A stretch of DNA of 64,000 nt from Pontibacillus yanchengensis. Its GTDB lineage: Bacteria > Bacillota > Bacilli > Bacillales > BH030062. The notes below the pieces were generated by a model that had not been told where the DNA came from, ran no database searches, and saw nothing but the letters and a program-made list of their open reading frames with translations. Position numbers and translations under genes: made by a program. Positions within the stretch are counted from its first letter, which is position 1. Every line of letters begins with the position of its first letter. This document shows, piece by piece, positions 7,340 through 16,058 of this stretch. The stretch is taken from positions 992,001 through 1,056,000 of the forward strand of contig NZ_WMEU01000001.1 in the NCBI RefSeq assembly GCF_009856295.1, in the 5' to 3' direction.

Positions 7340-9454
7340 ATGAAAACGAAACATCTAGTAACCTATAATTTCATTACCATTCATCAAGACGCTACCGTTC
7401 GTGAAGTATTGCAGTCCTTTTTAGATTACCGCCAGGATATTGCTTGTGTCGTAGAAGAGAAAAAGTTAATCGGTATTGTAACCAAATATTCCTTGTATCG
7501 ATGGTTGCTTGATCATGCGAACCTTGAGGCAAATATCATTCATTGTATAAAGCGAGACGTAGTCACCCTTTTAGAAGAGGAAAGTGTGTATTATGCGAAG
7601 GATTTATTAGTAAAAGAAAATATCGGCCATGCCGTCGTGTTGAATAAATACGAGGATGTGGTTGGAATCATATCAAAATCCGAATTAATTAAAGGCTTTA
7701 TTTCCGAACGGCAAAACTTAGTGAATCGATTGCAAACCCTTATGAATAACCTTCAGGAATCTGTTTTATCTGTGGATACCCACCTCCACGTAACTTCTTA
7801 TAACACTTCAGCTCTAACTATCTTACACAAAACAAAATCTGAACTAACAGGCCAACCCATCACCCAAACATTCCCACAAATTGCTGCAAACTTACGTGCA
7901 GTTATACGCACAAAAGAAATTATTAAGCATAAGCGATTGAGCATTGGTGATAACACTCTAATTGCTTCCTTCATTCCTTTAAAAGAATGGGACACAATTA
8001 CAGGAGCCATGGTTGTATTAAAAGATATTACCGACTTTGAATACATAGCCGATGAGCTCGAAACGACGAAGAAATTAGAAAACATGCTCGATAATGCACT
8101 CGAAGTTGCCTATGACGGCGTTGTCATGATTGACAATGAACGAAATATCACGAAAGCAAACAAAGAATTTCTTTCCCTCATTGGCATTTCTAACAGTTCT
8201 TCTATTCTGGGTACTTCCATTGATACGGTCGCACCTGAACTAACCAACCATAAACACACCATCCATTCTGAAAAAATTGTGGGCGAGCTTATTACGATTC
8301 AAGGAAAAAAAGCCATCCTAACGCAAACACCCATTTATCAAGATGAACAACAAGTCGGCACCATTATTAAACTTATTAGTAAGCAACTGGATGTATGGAA
8401 AGACCTTCTCTCCCATTTGGAAAAACTAGAACACGAACTGACTTACTATAAGGAAAGCTTCACAGCCATGGGGCAACACGCTGGTCCGTTTGCCCACATT
8501 GTCTCGAAAAGCTCCAGCATGGAAGAACTCAAACAAAAAGCACTAATTGCAGCCAGGTCTTTCTCCAATATTTTAATCACAGGAAAAAGTGGTACAGGGA
8601 AGGAATTAATCGCAGATGGCATTCACAGTGCTTCCGGAAGAACTGGGAAATTCATTAAAATCAATTGTGCAGCCATTCCAGAGGAACTACTAGAATCTGA
8701 GATTTTCGGATATTCAGATGGCGCATTTACAGGAGCAAAGAAAGGCGGCAAACCAGGAAAATTCGAACTTGCTCACGAGGGAACGCTTTTTCTAGATGAA
8801 ATTGGTGACATGCCTATGACGCTCCAGGCCAAGCTGCTCCGCATTCTTCAAGAAAAAGAGTTTGAACGAGTTGGTGGAACCGAAACGATTAAGGTGGATA
8901 CTCGAATCATAGCCGCAACTAACCAAGACCCAGCGAAGCTCATCGCTGAAGGTACATTTCGTGAAGACCTCTACTATCGTATCAATGTGATTCAGCTCCA
9001 TATCCCACCTCTCTCAGAAAGGCAGGAGGATATTCAATTATTATGCGATCACTTTATCAAGAAATTTAATACAAAAACGAATCGCGATGTCATCGGCATA
9101 TCACAAGAGCACCTAGAAAAACTTCTAGATTATGAATGGCCAGGAAACGTCCGTCAGCTCGAAAATGTACTAGAACGGGCCTATCACTTTTCTACATCGA
9201 AATGGATTGACCCAGAACACATCGTTCTTGAGAAAAGTAGAGATCCTGAAGCTTCTGATACACACAAACCTCCTAATGAAAGGTTAGACCGTGAAAAGAA
9301 ACTCCAAGAAACAGAGAAAAACATGCTGATCCAAGCCTTGAAGAATGCAGGTGGGAATCGGACGAAGGCCGCTAAGTTATTAGGCATGAGTCGGTCATCT
9401 TTTTATAATAAACTAAAGAAATATGAAGTGAAAGAAGCGACGCAGTTCATGTGA
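7340..9454 (+). CDS. sigma-54-dependent transcriptional activator with CBS and PAS sensor domains
   Basis: A 704-residue enhancer-binding protein. Order: a CBS pair (about residues 1-120), a PAS domain (about 125-235), a second PAS (about 245-350), a short coiled-coil linker, the AAA+ domain with Walker A GKSGTGKE at 415-422 and the sigma-54 contact loop GAFTGA at 461-466, the LFLDEIGDMP Walker B, then a Fis-type helix-turn-helix at the C-terminus (GGNRTKAAKLLGMSRSSFYNKL). It lacks a response-regulator receiver, so it senses a ligand directly: CBS domains often bind adenylates, PAS domains small molecules. It is divergent from the sigma-54 promoter at 7139 and almost certainly drives that operon. 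It resembles RocR/AcoR/BkdR-type Bacillus regulators. Confidence 0.92.
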   Translation: MKTKHLVTYNFITIHQDATVREVLQSFLDYRQDIACVVEEKKLIGIVTKYSLYRWLLDHANLEANIIHCIKRDVVTLLEEESVYYAKDLLVKENIGHAVVLNKYEDVVGIISKSELIKGFISERQNLVNRLQTLMNNLQESVLSVDTHLHVTSYNTSALTILHKTKSELTGQPITQTFPQIAANLRAVIRTKEIIKHKRLSIGDNTLIASFIPLKEWDTITGAMVVLKDITDFEYIADELETTKKLENMLDNALEVAYDGVVMIDNERNITKANKEFLSLIGISNSSSILGTSIDTVAPELTNHKHTIHSEKIVGELITIQGKKAILTQTPIYQDEQQVGTIIKLISKQLDVWKDLLSHLEKLEHELTYYKESFTAMGQHAGPFAHIVSKSSSMEELKQKALIAARSFSNILITGKSGTGKELIADGIHSASGRTGKFIKINCAAIPEELLESEIFGYSDGAFTGAKKGGKPGKFELAHEGTLFLDEIGDMPMTLQAKLLRILQEKEFERVGGTETIKVDTRIIAATNQDPAKLIAEGTFREDLYYRINVIQLHIPPLSERQEDIQLLCDHFIKKFNTKTNRDVIGISQEHLEKLLDYEWPGNVRQLENVLERAYHFSTSKWIDPEHIVLEKSRDPEASDTHKPPNERLDREKKLQETEKNMLIQALKNAGGNRTKAAKLLGMSRSSFYNKLKKYEVKEATQFM

Positions 9455-9463
9455 TTTCAGGGG

Positions 9464-9479
9464 TGCCACCACGGTGGCA
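9464..9479. terminator. short hairpin between convergent genes
   Basis: TGCCACC and GGTGGCA form a compact stem 10 bp after the activator stop and before the convergent citR stop. There is no clear T-run, so termination here is uncertain. Confidence 0.4.
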
Positions 9480-9506
9480 TAAGGAGTTCTTATTCCTGTT
9501 TTATGG

Positions 9507-10388
9507 TCACTTAAACTGATGATTAGAAACAAAATCAATGAAGTCATTTTCCAGCGTATGATTGTACTTTGTCAGAGCATAGGTATGTACATTCGGTAAA
9601 GAGATTTCCGGAAAGGGCACTTCTAAAATTCTTCCTTCTAGCAGTTCTCTTCTAACTGCCGATTTCGGTAAGAAGGATACACCGAGTCCACTTGCTATAA
9701 ATCGCTTGGTAATGTGGACTTGGGATACTTTCATGGATTTAGATTGAGGAAAGTTTGATTTTATTTTCTGATGCAATGAATCCCATACACCTGGGTAATT
9801 GTGTGTGAACAAATAATGTTGCTGCAAAAACGTCTCAGGGTAGTTTAGCGGTGCTGATTCATCATCATATCCATCATGCGGGACACAAAAAATAATCTCA
9901 TCTTCATACAGTTCATAACAAATGACATCATTATTATGACTAGGAAGCAAAGAGAACCCAATATCTACTTCTTCGTTTCCAACTGCTTCTTCAATCTCTA
10001 CCGATTCTCGAATATCTACATTAATCTCAACTTCTGGATTCCTTTTCAGATACCCTTTCAACACAGTTGGCATGATTGTGTCTGCAATGGATGGGGATAT
10101 GGCTAAGCTTAGTTTATGTCTATACCCTTGCGTAAAGGAATGCATATCTTCCATTCCCTCTTGATGGACTGCTAGTACTCTCTGGGCATGCCTCAAGAAC
10201 CTCCTCCCCTCTTCAGTAAGTTTCACGAACCGATTATTCCGCTCGAACAGACTGACTCCTAGTTCTTTTTCGATAGATTTAATATGGACAGTTACCGTTG
10301 GTTGCGAAACAAATAATACGTCAGCAGCTTTTCGAAAACTCTTTTCCCTTTCCACTGTGATAAAGGTATTCAACCATGATAATTCCAT
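9507..10388 (-). CDS. citR: LysR-family regulator, CitR-like
   Basis: A 293-residue LysR-type regulator with the N-terminal winged helix-turn-helix (SFRKAADVLFVSQPTVTVHI, residues about 16-35) and a complete co-inducer domain. Its sequence and its position divergent from a citrate synthase gene match Bacillus subtilis CitR, the regulator of citA; the later segment SMKVSQVHITKRFIASGLGV also agrees with what I recall of CitR. It is separated from citA by 113 bp that hold a symmetric AT-rich operator candidate. Confidence 0.85.
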   Translation of the reverse strand: MELSWLNTFITVEREKSFRKAADVLFVSQPTVTVHIKSIEKELGVSLFERNNRFVKLTEEGRRFLRHAQRVLAVHQEGMEDMHSFTQGYRHKLSLAISPSIADTIMPTVLKGYLKRNPEVEINVDIRESVEIEEAVGNEEVDIGFSLLPSHNNDVICYELYEDEIIFCVPHDGYDDESAPLNYPETFLQQHYLFTHNYPGVWDSLHQKIKSNFPQSKSMKVSQVHITKRFIASGLGVSFLPKSAVRRELLEGRILEVPFPEISLPNVHTYALTKYNHTLENDFIDFVSNHQFK

Positions 10389-10427
10389 TACCCCACCTCA
10401 TTCTTTAAAATTATTAATCACTGCCAT

Positions 10428-10469
10428 TTAATTTATTTAATTTTCTAAATTAACCATACAATTTATACT
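10428..10469 (+). promoter_or_regulatory. citA promoter with candidate CitR operator
   Basis: Inverted arms TTAATTTA (10428-10435) and TAAATTAA (10446-10453) are a perfect 8-bp match around a 10-bp spacer. They overlap the -35 region of a promoter with -10 TATACT at 10464-10469; the -35 (about 10441-10446, TTTTCT) is poor. A weak -35 overlapped by a dyad is typical of LysR control. Function is inferred. Confidence 0.55.
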
Positions 10470-10501
10470 TAATAGTAGCAACAATTCAAGGAGGTAACCA
10501 A

Positions 10502-11587
10502 ATGATTGCGAGAGGATTAAAAGGAATTACATGTACAGAAACGAAAATTAGCTTTATTGATGGAGAACAAGGAAGGTTAATCTATCGTGGGTATGCCGCT
10601 CCCGAATTAGCTCAAACACATAGCTTTGAAGAAGTAGCCTATTTACTATGGTACGGTACCTTACCCAACCAAGAACAATTAATAGAATTAAAGAAACAAT
10701 TTCAAGCATCCCGGCAGCTTCCAGACAATATGAAAAGCATCATAGCATCCGTCCCACAGAGTCATGACATGCTCAGTGTATTGAGAACAGCATTATCATC
10801 CTTGGAACTAACCGATGAAAACCAAGCCACCATCATCGATGCCATCACGCTTACTTCATTAACGCCTGCCATTATTGCTTATAGACAATCGCTCCAACAG
10901 GATTTCGATTTTCCAGAAGAACGCTCTGACTTAGATCACGTTGCCTATTACCTTTATATGATTACTGGAAAAGAACCATCTCCAGCTTATGTTCAAGCTT
11001 TGGAAACCTATATGATTTTAACTATGGAACATGGATTAAATGCCTCTACATTTTCAGCTCGAGTTACTGCTTCTACGGAATCAGACATCGCTTCTGCAAT
11101 CACATCAGCTATAGGAACTATGAAGGGACCTTTACATGGTGGGGCTCCATCTGGTGTCATTGAGCTATTAAACGAGACAGTACAACACGGAGATATTCAG
11201 GAGTGTATTCGAGAAAAAGTCCAAAATGGAGAGAAGTTAATGGGATTTGGACATCGAGTGTATAAAACATGGGACCCTAGAGCGCAAGCCATCAAAAAAA
11301 TCCTCCAACAACAAAAGCAAGAAGACGATTGGTTTGACCTTGCATTGAAAGTGGAGGAAGCAGCTATACAAGTATTAGAGGAGCTAAAACCTGGACGCAA
11401 CCTTTATACGAATGTCGAGTTTTATGCAGCGGCGATTTTACGAGAACTAACCATTCCAACAAACCTCTTTACTGCAACTTTTACAGCAAGCCGCATGGTA
11501 GGCTGGACCGCGCATGTCATGGAACAATTAGAAGATAACACGATCTTCAGGCCTTCAGCTGAATACGTTGGTCCATTTCATCAGTAG
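10502..11587 (+). CDS. citA: citrate synthase, CitA-type
   Basis: A 361-residue type I citrate synthase that condenses acetyl-CoA and oxaloacetate. The active-site histidine regions are visible (LHGGAPSGVIELL and MGFGHRVYKTWDPRA), followed by the FTATFTASRMVGWTAHVMEQ segment with the catalytic arginine region. The ribosome site AAGGAGG precedes the ATG at 10502. It is divergent from the CitR-like gene, as in Bacillus subtilis where citA is the minor citrate synthase. A methylcitrate synthase activity cannot be excluded; no prpB/prpD homologues are in the window. Confidence 0.88.
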   Translation: MIARGLKGITCTETKISFIDGEQGRLIYRGYAAPELAQTHSFEEVAYLLWYGTLPNQEQLIELKKQFQASRQLPDNMKSIIASVPQSHDMLSVLRTALSSLELTDENQATIIDAITLTSLTPAIIAYRQSLQQDFDFPEERSDLDHVAYYLYMITGKEPSPAYVQALETYMILTMEHGLNASTFSARVTASTESDIASAITSAIGTMKGPLHGGAPSGVIELLNETVQHGDIQECIREKVQNGEKLMGFGHRVYKTWDPRAQAIKKILQQQKQEDDWFDLALKVEEAAIQVLEELKPGRNLYTNVEFYAAAILRELTIPTNLFTATFTASRMVGWTAHVMEQLEDNTIFRPSAEYVGPFHQ

Positions 11588-11597
11588 AATGATAATA

Positions 11598-11635
11598 AAG
11601 AAATCGCGAGTCATAGTCACGATTTCTTCTTGTTT
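11598..11635 (+). terminator. intrinsic terminator of citA
   Basis: AAGAAATCG (11598-11606) pairs with CGATTTCTT (11620-11628), followed by CTTGTTTCTT. It starts 10 bp after the citA stop. Confidence 0.7.
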
Positions 11636-11775
11636 CTTCACGTTAGTGATTTTATATTCAATAATATAATAATCTTCTTTTTTCAAATAATTAAAATTAA
11701 CTAAAATAACAGAGGATTAGACTCTATCTTCATTTCAAATATAGAAAATGCTTTTACTTCATACCTACAGAAAAT

Positions 11776-11807
11776 CCCTCGCAAACTGTAGGACACTCTG
11801 TGAGGGG
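11776..11807 (-). terminator. intrinsic terminator of lutABC
   Basis: CCCTCGCA (11776-11783) pairs with TGTGAGGG (11799-11806); on the minus strand ATTTTCT follows. It lies 25 bp after the lutC stop and could act in both directions. The rest of 11636-11775 is AT-rich with no gene. Confidence 0.65.
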
Positions 11808-11831
11808 TTCTTTCTATAGGTTATAGCACGT

Positions 11832-12536
11832 TCATTCCACGATAATATACGTTACTTCAACGGGACCGTGTACACCTACGATTAGATTCATTTCAATATC
11901 AGCACTATTACTTGGGCCTGTGATGAAACTGACACACGAGGAGACTGGATGTCCCTCTTGATTGGCATCGTGAATATGCTTAGCAGCCTGGGTCATTCGA
12001 GGAACAAGGGTGCTTTTCGGAATAATTGCTATATAGGTTCTTGGTAATAGACTAATAGCCCGTCCATTCCCACTATTGTTAAACAGTGTCACTGTACCTG
12101 ATTCTGCTAGGGTGATATCACTAAAGGTGATGCCTACATCTGCCCGCTCGGCAAATTCCATGTTATAGTGCCCATCCGATGGGTTCCATAAATGAAACTC
12201 TACTCCTTGCTCTTCCAGTTCTTTATAAAAAGATGTTACTCCAAATGCATTGTTTCGCTTGTCATCTGAAGCAATAACAGACTTTCCATCGTATCCTTTT
12301 ACTGTTTCCCATAATACATGTGGCAATTCAGATACGGTAGTTCGTTTGCATGTCGTATGAATAACGTTGCAGTGTGCCTCTAATTCATCGGTTAACTCAT
12401 CTTGCGTATGTTCTTTAAACACTTCCCATTGTGGCGCAACCGTAAAAGAGGGTCTCTCTACCTGTTCTGTCCTTCGGGGTCTCCCAAGATTATTAGCCAC
12501 ATTTTGAAGAAAGCTATCTCTGTTTTGAATACTCAT
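11832..12536 (-). CDS. lutC: lactate utilisation protein C
   Basis: A 234-residue LUD-domain protein, the third component of the LutABC L-lactate oxidation complex, which converts L-lactate to pyruvate together with the iron-sulfur proteins LutA and LutB. Typical stretches are DVGITFSDITLAESGTV and LVPRMTQAAKHI. The ATG at 12536 lies 3 bp after the lutB stop. Length fits Bacillus LutC (about 240 residues). Confidence 0.93.
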   Translation of the reverse strand: MSIQNRDSFLQNVANNLGRPRRTEQVERPSFTVAPQWEVFKEHTQDELTDELEAHCNVIHTTCKRTTVSELPHVLWETVKGYDGKSVIASDDKRNNAFGVTSFYKELEEQGVEFHLWNPSDGHYNMEFAERADVGITFSDITLAESGTVTLFNNSGNGRAISLLPRTYIAIIPKSTLVPRMTQAAKHIHDANQEGHPVSSCVSFITGPSNSADIEMNLIVGVHGPVEVTYIIVE

Positions 12537-12539
12537 TAG

Positions 12540-13967
12540 CTAGTGCCCCCTTTCCGTTTTTTGTCTGGACTTGAACCAAGATCGGAAGCTTTGCTTACTT
12601 GGTGCTGGGAAATCACGTACATCTGTCCATCCTTTTAGTGGTCCAGGTCCATTCTTGATGGTTTCGTCTTTCGTCCAAGGCTTCAGTGATGTTCTTGCCA
12701 TCTTGGCACTTAATTTATACGCTGCGGGATGAGATGCCCACTTCGCAAAGCCTTCCATCATCATCTGTTCGCTTTTAGGGGACTTCTTTTCTCGCTCCAC
12801 GATGATTTCTCTATGTCGTATCAATTGTTCATGTAACGGGATCTTGACAGGGCATGCCTCTGTACAAGCGGCACATAATGTGGAAGCGTATGGTAGTTCC
12901 TTATGATCGTCGTATCCATCCAACAACGGTGTTAGTACTGCTCCGATGGGTCCAGGATAAACAGAATTGTAAGAATGTCCACCTACATGACGATATACAG
13001 GACATACATTAATACACGCTGCACAACGAATGCAGTGTAGAGCAGATTGGAATTCAGTACCTAGTATCTTAGAACGACCATTATCTACGATTACTAAATG
13101 ATATTCTTCCGGACCATCTACCTCGTCCTCTAGTCGAGTTCCTGTAATAGCGGTTACATAACTCGTTAGCTTTTGTCCCACCGCTGCCCTCGTCAATAGA
13201 CTCACTAACACTTCCATGTCTTCCCAAGTCGGAGCTAACCTCTCCATCCCCATGACGGATATTTGTGTATCTGGCAAGGAAGTAACAAGTCTAGCATTCC
13301 CTTCATTGGTAACGAATGTGATGGCTCCGGATTCTGCGACCGCAAAATTACATCCTGTAATGCCTACATCTGCTGATAAGAATTCCTTCCTTAACTGCTC
13401 TCTGGCAAACGTTGCTAGTTCTTCTGGCATGTCGGAGTTCTTGTACCCTTTTTTACTCGCAAAAGTTTCTCTTATTTGTTCTTTGTTTTTGTGCAACGCT
13501 GGGGTCACGATATGGGAAGGAGGATCTTCATCCATTTGCAGTATCCATTCACCGAGATCTGTCTCAATGACTTCACTACCAGCTTCCTCCAAAGCCTCAT
13601 TCAACCCTATTTCTTCGGTTACCATCGACTTTGATTTAACTACTTTCTTTGCTTCTTTTTGTTTTACTACATTATTAATATATTCATTGGCTTCCTCAGC
13701 TGTTTCGGCAAAAAAGACGTTGCCACCACGCTTGGAAACTTCATCACTTAATTGTTGTAAGTAGAAATCGATGTTCTCGAGTGTATGTGTACGAATTTCT
13801 TTCCCTCGAGTTCTCCAATCTTCCCAATTCCCTAACTCTTCGGCAGCCTTTAGTCGACCAGAACGAAATCGTCCTTGTGCCGAAGAAACCGCTCCTCTCA
13901 TAAAATCGTTTTCAATTCCAGACTGAATCCTTTCTTTATAAGAAGCTTCCCCTAACTTAATAGCCAT
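12540..13967 (-). CDS. lutB: lactate utilisation iron-sulfur protein B
   Basis: A 475-residue protein with an N-terminal LUD domain ([20 protein letters not shown]) and, from about residue 311, two cysteine clusters [12 protein letters not shown] and [13 protein letters not shown] that bind [4Fe-4S] centres. It is the electron-transfer subunit of LutABC. It sits between lutA (15 bp gap) and lutC (3 bp gap) in the conserved order. No fault was seen in the frame. Confidence 0.94.
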   Translation of the reverse strand: MAIKLGEASYKERIQSGIENDFMRGAVSSAQGRFRSGRLKAAEELGNWEDWRTRGKEIRTHTLENIDFYLQQLSDEVSKRGGNVFFAETAEEANEYINNVVKQKEAKKVVKSKSMVTEEIGLNEALEEAGSEVIETDLGEWILQMDEDPPSHIVTPALHKNKEQIRETFASKKGYKNSDMPEELATFAREQLRKEFLSADVGITGCNFAVAESGAITFVTNEGNARLVTSLPDTQISVMGMERLAPTWEDMEVLVSLLTRAAVGQKLTSYVTAITGTRLEDEVDGPEEYHLVIVDNGRSKILGTEFQSALHCIRCAACINVCPVYRHVGGHSYNSVYPGPIGAVLTPLLDGYDDHKELPYASTLCAACTEACPVKIPLHEQLIRHREIIVEREKKSPKSEQMMMEGFAKWASHPAAYKLSAKMARTSLKPWTKDETIKNGPGPLKGWTDVRDFPAPSKQSFRSWFKSRQKTERGH

Positions 13968-13982
13968 GATTTGATCCCCTTT

Positions 13983-14696
13983 CTAGCTGTTTAGCACCTG
14001 ACTTATATGCAACACTTTAACGTCTCTATTATCCCGGCTGAGTCTTCCGCCAATGTTCATCAAACATCCCATATCTCCACCAATTACATACTCTGCTTCT
14101 GTTTCCATGATATGTTCTGTCTTTTCCTTAACCATTTGCTCGGAAATTTCCGGGTTTTTTATCGCAAAAGTACCTCCAAACCCACAACAATCCTCACATA
14201 AAGGAAGCTCTCTTAATTGAATTCCTTCCACATGTTCTAATAGTTTCTGCGGAGCGTCTTTCACTCCTAATAACCGGGTCATATGGCATGACCTGTGGTA
14301 CGTTACAATACCTTTAAATGTGGAACCAACATCTACTCTGCCCAATACGTCTACAATAAATTGAGTAAATTCATAGGATTTTGCAGCTAATTTGTTGGCT
14401 TCCTCCTCCCATTGTGGATCCCCTTTAAATATCTTAGGGTATTCATGCAACATAGCAACGCACGAACCAGATGGACCTACTACATACTCGGAATCTTTGA
14501 AGGCCCTGATCATTTGTTTCATAGCTTCTTTCGATTTAGATAAATACCCACTATTATAAGCAGGTTGACCACAACAAGTTTGTTGCTCTGGGAAATCTAC
14601 CTCGCACCCTAATTTCTCCAACACCTCAACCGTATCTTTACCAACATCCGAAGAGATAATGTCGCATAAACAGGTAATAAATAAGGATACTTTCAT
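13983..14696 (-). CDS. lutA: lactate utilisation iron-sulfur oxidoreductase A
   Basis: A 237-residue protein with two cysteine-rich CCG domains ([12 protein letters not shown] and [10 protein letters not shown]), as in LutA/GlcF-like heterodisulfide-reductase-type subunits. First gene of the lutABC unit; a TCATC-N-GATGA operator lies 42 bp upstream of its ATG, consistent with repression by the LutR encoded next to it. Confidence 0.93.
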   Translation of the reverse strand: MKVSLFITCLCDIISSDVGKDTVEVLEKLGCEVDFPEQQTCCGQPAYNSGYLSKSKEAMKQMIRAFKDSEYVVGPSGSCVAMLHEYPKIFKGDPQWEEEANKLAAKSYEFTQFIVDVLGRVDVGSTFKGIVTYHRSCHMTRLLGVKDAPQKLLEHVEGIQLRELPLCEDCCGFGGTFAIKNPEISEQMVKEKTEHIMETEAEYVIGGDMGCLMNIGGRLSRDNRDVKVLHISQVLNS

Positions 14697-14737
14697 GTTG
14701 CTTCCTCCACTCCATTTTCAGAATTCTATTAAACAGG

Positions 14738-14748
14738 TCATCTGATGA
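14738..14748 (-). promoter_or_regulatory. LutR operator upstream of lutA
   Basis: TCATCTGATGA, an exact fit to the TCATC-N-GATGA site that I recall for LutR, lies 42 bp from the lutA start codon. A second copy is at 15840-15850 upstream of lutR. Confidence 0.7.
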
Positions 14749-14757
14749 CTCAGGAAA

Positions 14758-14787
14758 AGAAAAGGTTCTGGCATTAGAACCTTTTCT
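14758..14787 (-). terminator. intrinsic terminator, likely of lutR
   Basis: A perfect 12-bp stem AGAAAAGGTTCT / AGAACCTTTTCT around the loop GGCATT is followed on the minus strand by TTTTCC. It lies 235 bp after the lutR stop, with a repeat element in between, so read-through from lutR into the lutA promoter is blocked here. Confidence 0.75.
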
Positions 14788-14802
14788 ATTATGTGTATTC
14801 AT

Positions 14803-15010
14803 GCTGGGCGCTTACAAATCTAGCGCAAGCGCCCAGCAACTAGTATACTTCCCTCGCCTCCGTACGATAAGTTAACATCGAATCACGTATGTTTTCATGT
14901 TGCCTTTATCTTCTACGGTTTTAAAGGATGTTCATTAAGACCGCTGCATCGTGCAGCAACATCGAACAAACCTACTAGGCCGCAGCATATACTTCGCTAA
15001 GTGGGCGCTT
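14803..15010. repeat. structured intergenic repeat, copy 1 (about 208 bp)
   Basis: A gene-free stretch full of inverted repeats: GCTGGGCGCTT (14803-14813) with AAGCGCCCAGC (14827-14837), a second outer match TGGGCGCTT at 15002-15010, and an inner hairpin GCTGCA-TCG-TGCAGC at 14943-14957. AACATCGAA occurs twice. Read on the minus strand it aligns with a diverged copy at 40340-40550 through several blocks (TTTGTTCGATGTTG, ATGAAC, GATAAAGG, CGATGTT, ACTTAT). No coding potential. It may be a MITE-like element or carry a structured RNA. Confidence 0.7.
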
Positions 15011-15022
15011 GAACTTTGTTCT

Positions 15023-15730
15023 TTAATCGATGTATTGAAATAGTGCTTCTTCTACTTGTGTTAAGTGAAATAGCATTCGCTCTTGAGCTTTATCTGGATC
15101 ACGATTCTCAATTGCTTCGTAAATAAGCTTATGCTCTTCTAGAAGCTTACACGTTCTCTTTTCTGAATCAAACCAAAGTTTACGCGCCTCTCGCATTGCT
15201 TCCATCATAATTTCAGATACACTGTTCATTAAGTTAACGAGCATTTGATTATGTGTTGCTTGAGCGATAGCTAGATGAAAATCCAAGTCTGCTTTTTCTC
15301 CAAGTTCTCCATTATCATTCGCATTTCTCATATCATCTAAGGCGGCCTGAATAGGAAGTAAATCCTCCTCCTTATACTCCAATGCAGCTGTTGATACTGC
15401 TCCTACCTCTAATATTTTTCTTACATCCATTAACTCTTTTATATCTTTACGTTTCATGATGAAAGCCACTGACACAGGGATGGAAAACTTGGTAGGATCG
15501 AATTGTTTTACAAACGTCCCCTCTCCTTGCCTCATTTCCAGTATACCTGTCGCCCGTAATGCGCTTAACGCTTCTCGTACAGCAGATCGACCAACGCTAA
15601 AGTTTTTGGCCAATTGCTCTACGGAGTCTAGTTTGTCACCTGGTTTCAATTCACCTTTTTGAAGCATTTCTAATAATGAATCAGCTACTTCTTCGTATAT
15701 TTTTCTTGTTCGTATTTGTTTATATTGCAC
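15023..15730 (-). CDS. lutR: GntR/FadR-family regulator, LutR-like
   Basis: A 235-residue GntR regulator: N-terminal winged helix (NFSVGRSAVREALSALRATGILEMRQGEGTF, described here only by its SVGRSAVREAL core) and C-terminal FCD ligand domain. The frame opens at a TTG at 15757, but GGAGGAAATCGCA leads into the GTG at 15730, which I take as the start. Adjacent to lutABC and flanked by two TCATC-N-GATGA sites, it is probably the lactate-responsive repressor. Confidence 0.88.
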   Translation of the reverse strand: MQYKQIRTRKIYEEVADSLLEMLQKGELKPGDKLDSVEQLAKNFSVGRSAVREALSALRATGILEMRQGEGTFVKQFDPTKFSIPVSVAFIMKRKDIKELMDVRKILEVGAVSTAALEYKEEDLLPIQAALDDMRNANDNGELGEKADLDFHLAIAQATHNQMLVNLMNSVSEIMMEAMREARKLWFDSEKRTCKLLEEHKLIYEAIENRDPDKAQERMLFHLTQVEEALFQYID

Positions 15731-15826
15731 TGCGATTTCCTCCAAATTCCATGACAACCTACATTTATTACTATCTTATAGTAATTGAGAATAAATACAT
15801 TCGTATAGCCGCTTTCAAAAAAACAG

Positions 15827-15863
15827 TGTAAATAACAGGTCATCAGATGACCTGTTATTTACA
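15827..15863. promoter_or_regulatory. perfect 37-bp palindrome with LutR core, upstream of lutR
   Basis: Two 18-bp arms (left arm TGTAAATAACAGGTCATC) mirror each other exactly around a single A at 15845. The centre TCATC-A-GATGA equals the LutR core. It lies about 100 bp upstream of lutR and 195 bp upstream of the hydrolase gene at 16059, so it could control either. The rest of 15731-16058 is AT-rich leader sequence without another gene. Confidence 0.75.
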
Positions 15864-16058
15864 TATTCTACTAAAGATAGCATTTAAAATCCAACTAATT
15901 TTTTTAAATTTTACTAGTCTGTGACTAAGAATCATTTTGGTAAATTATATTTGAGAATGATGAAGTTATATTTTCATCAAAGTAATAGACAGATAATTAC
16001 AATTTATGTTAAATTAAACAAGAACACACGTTCCTTGCCAATAGAGGAGGTTTCTTCT

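Noticed and set aside
13216..13764. A 182-residue open frame antisense to lutB
   Set aside because: LutB is clearly real in the opposite frame; the antisense product has no recognisable motif or start signal.
14803..15010. The structured stretch as an insertion sequence or riboswitch
   Set aside because: No transposase frame or target duplication is visible, and no known riboswitch class could be matched; it is kept as an unclassified repeat.
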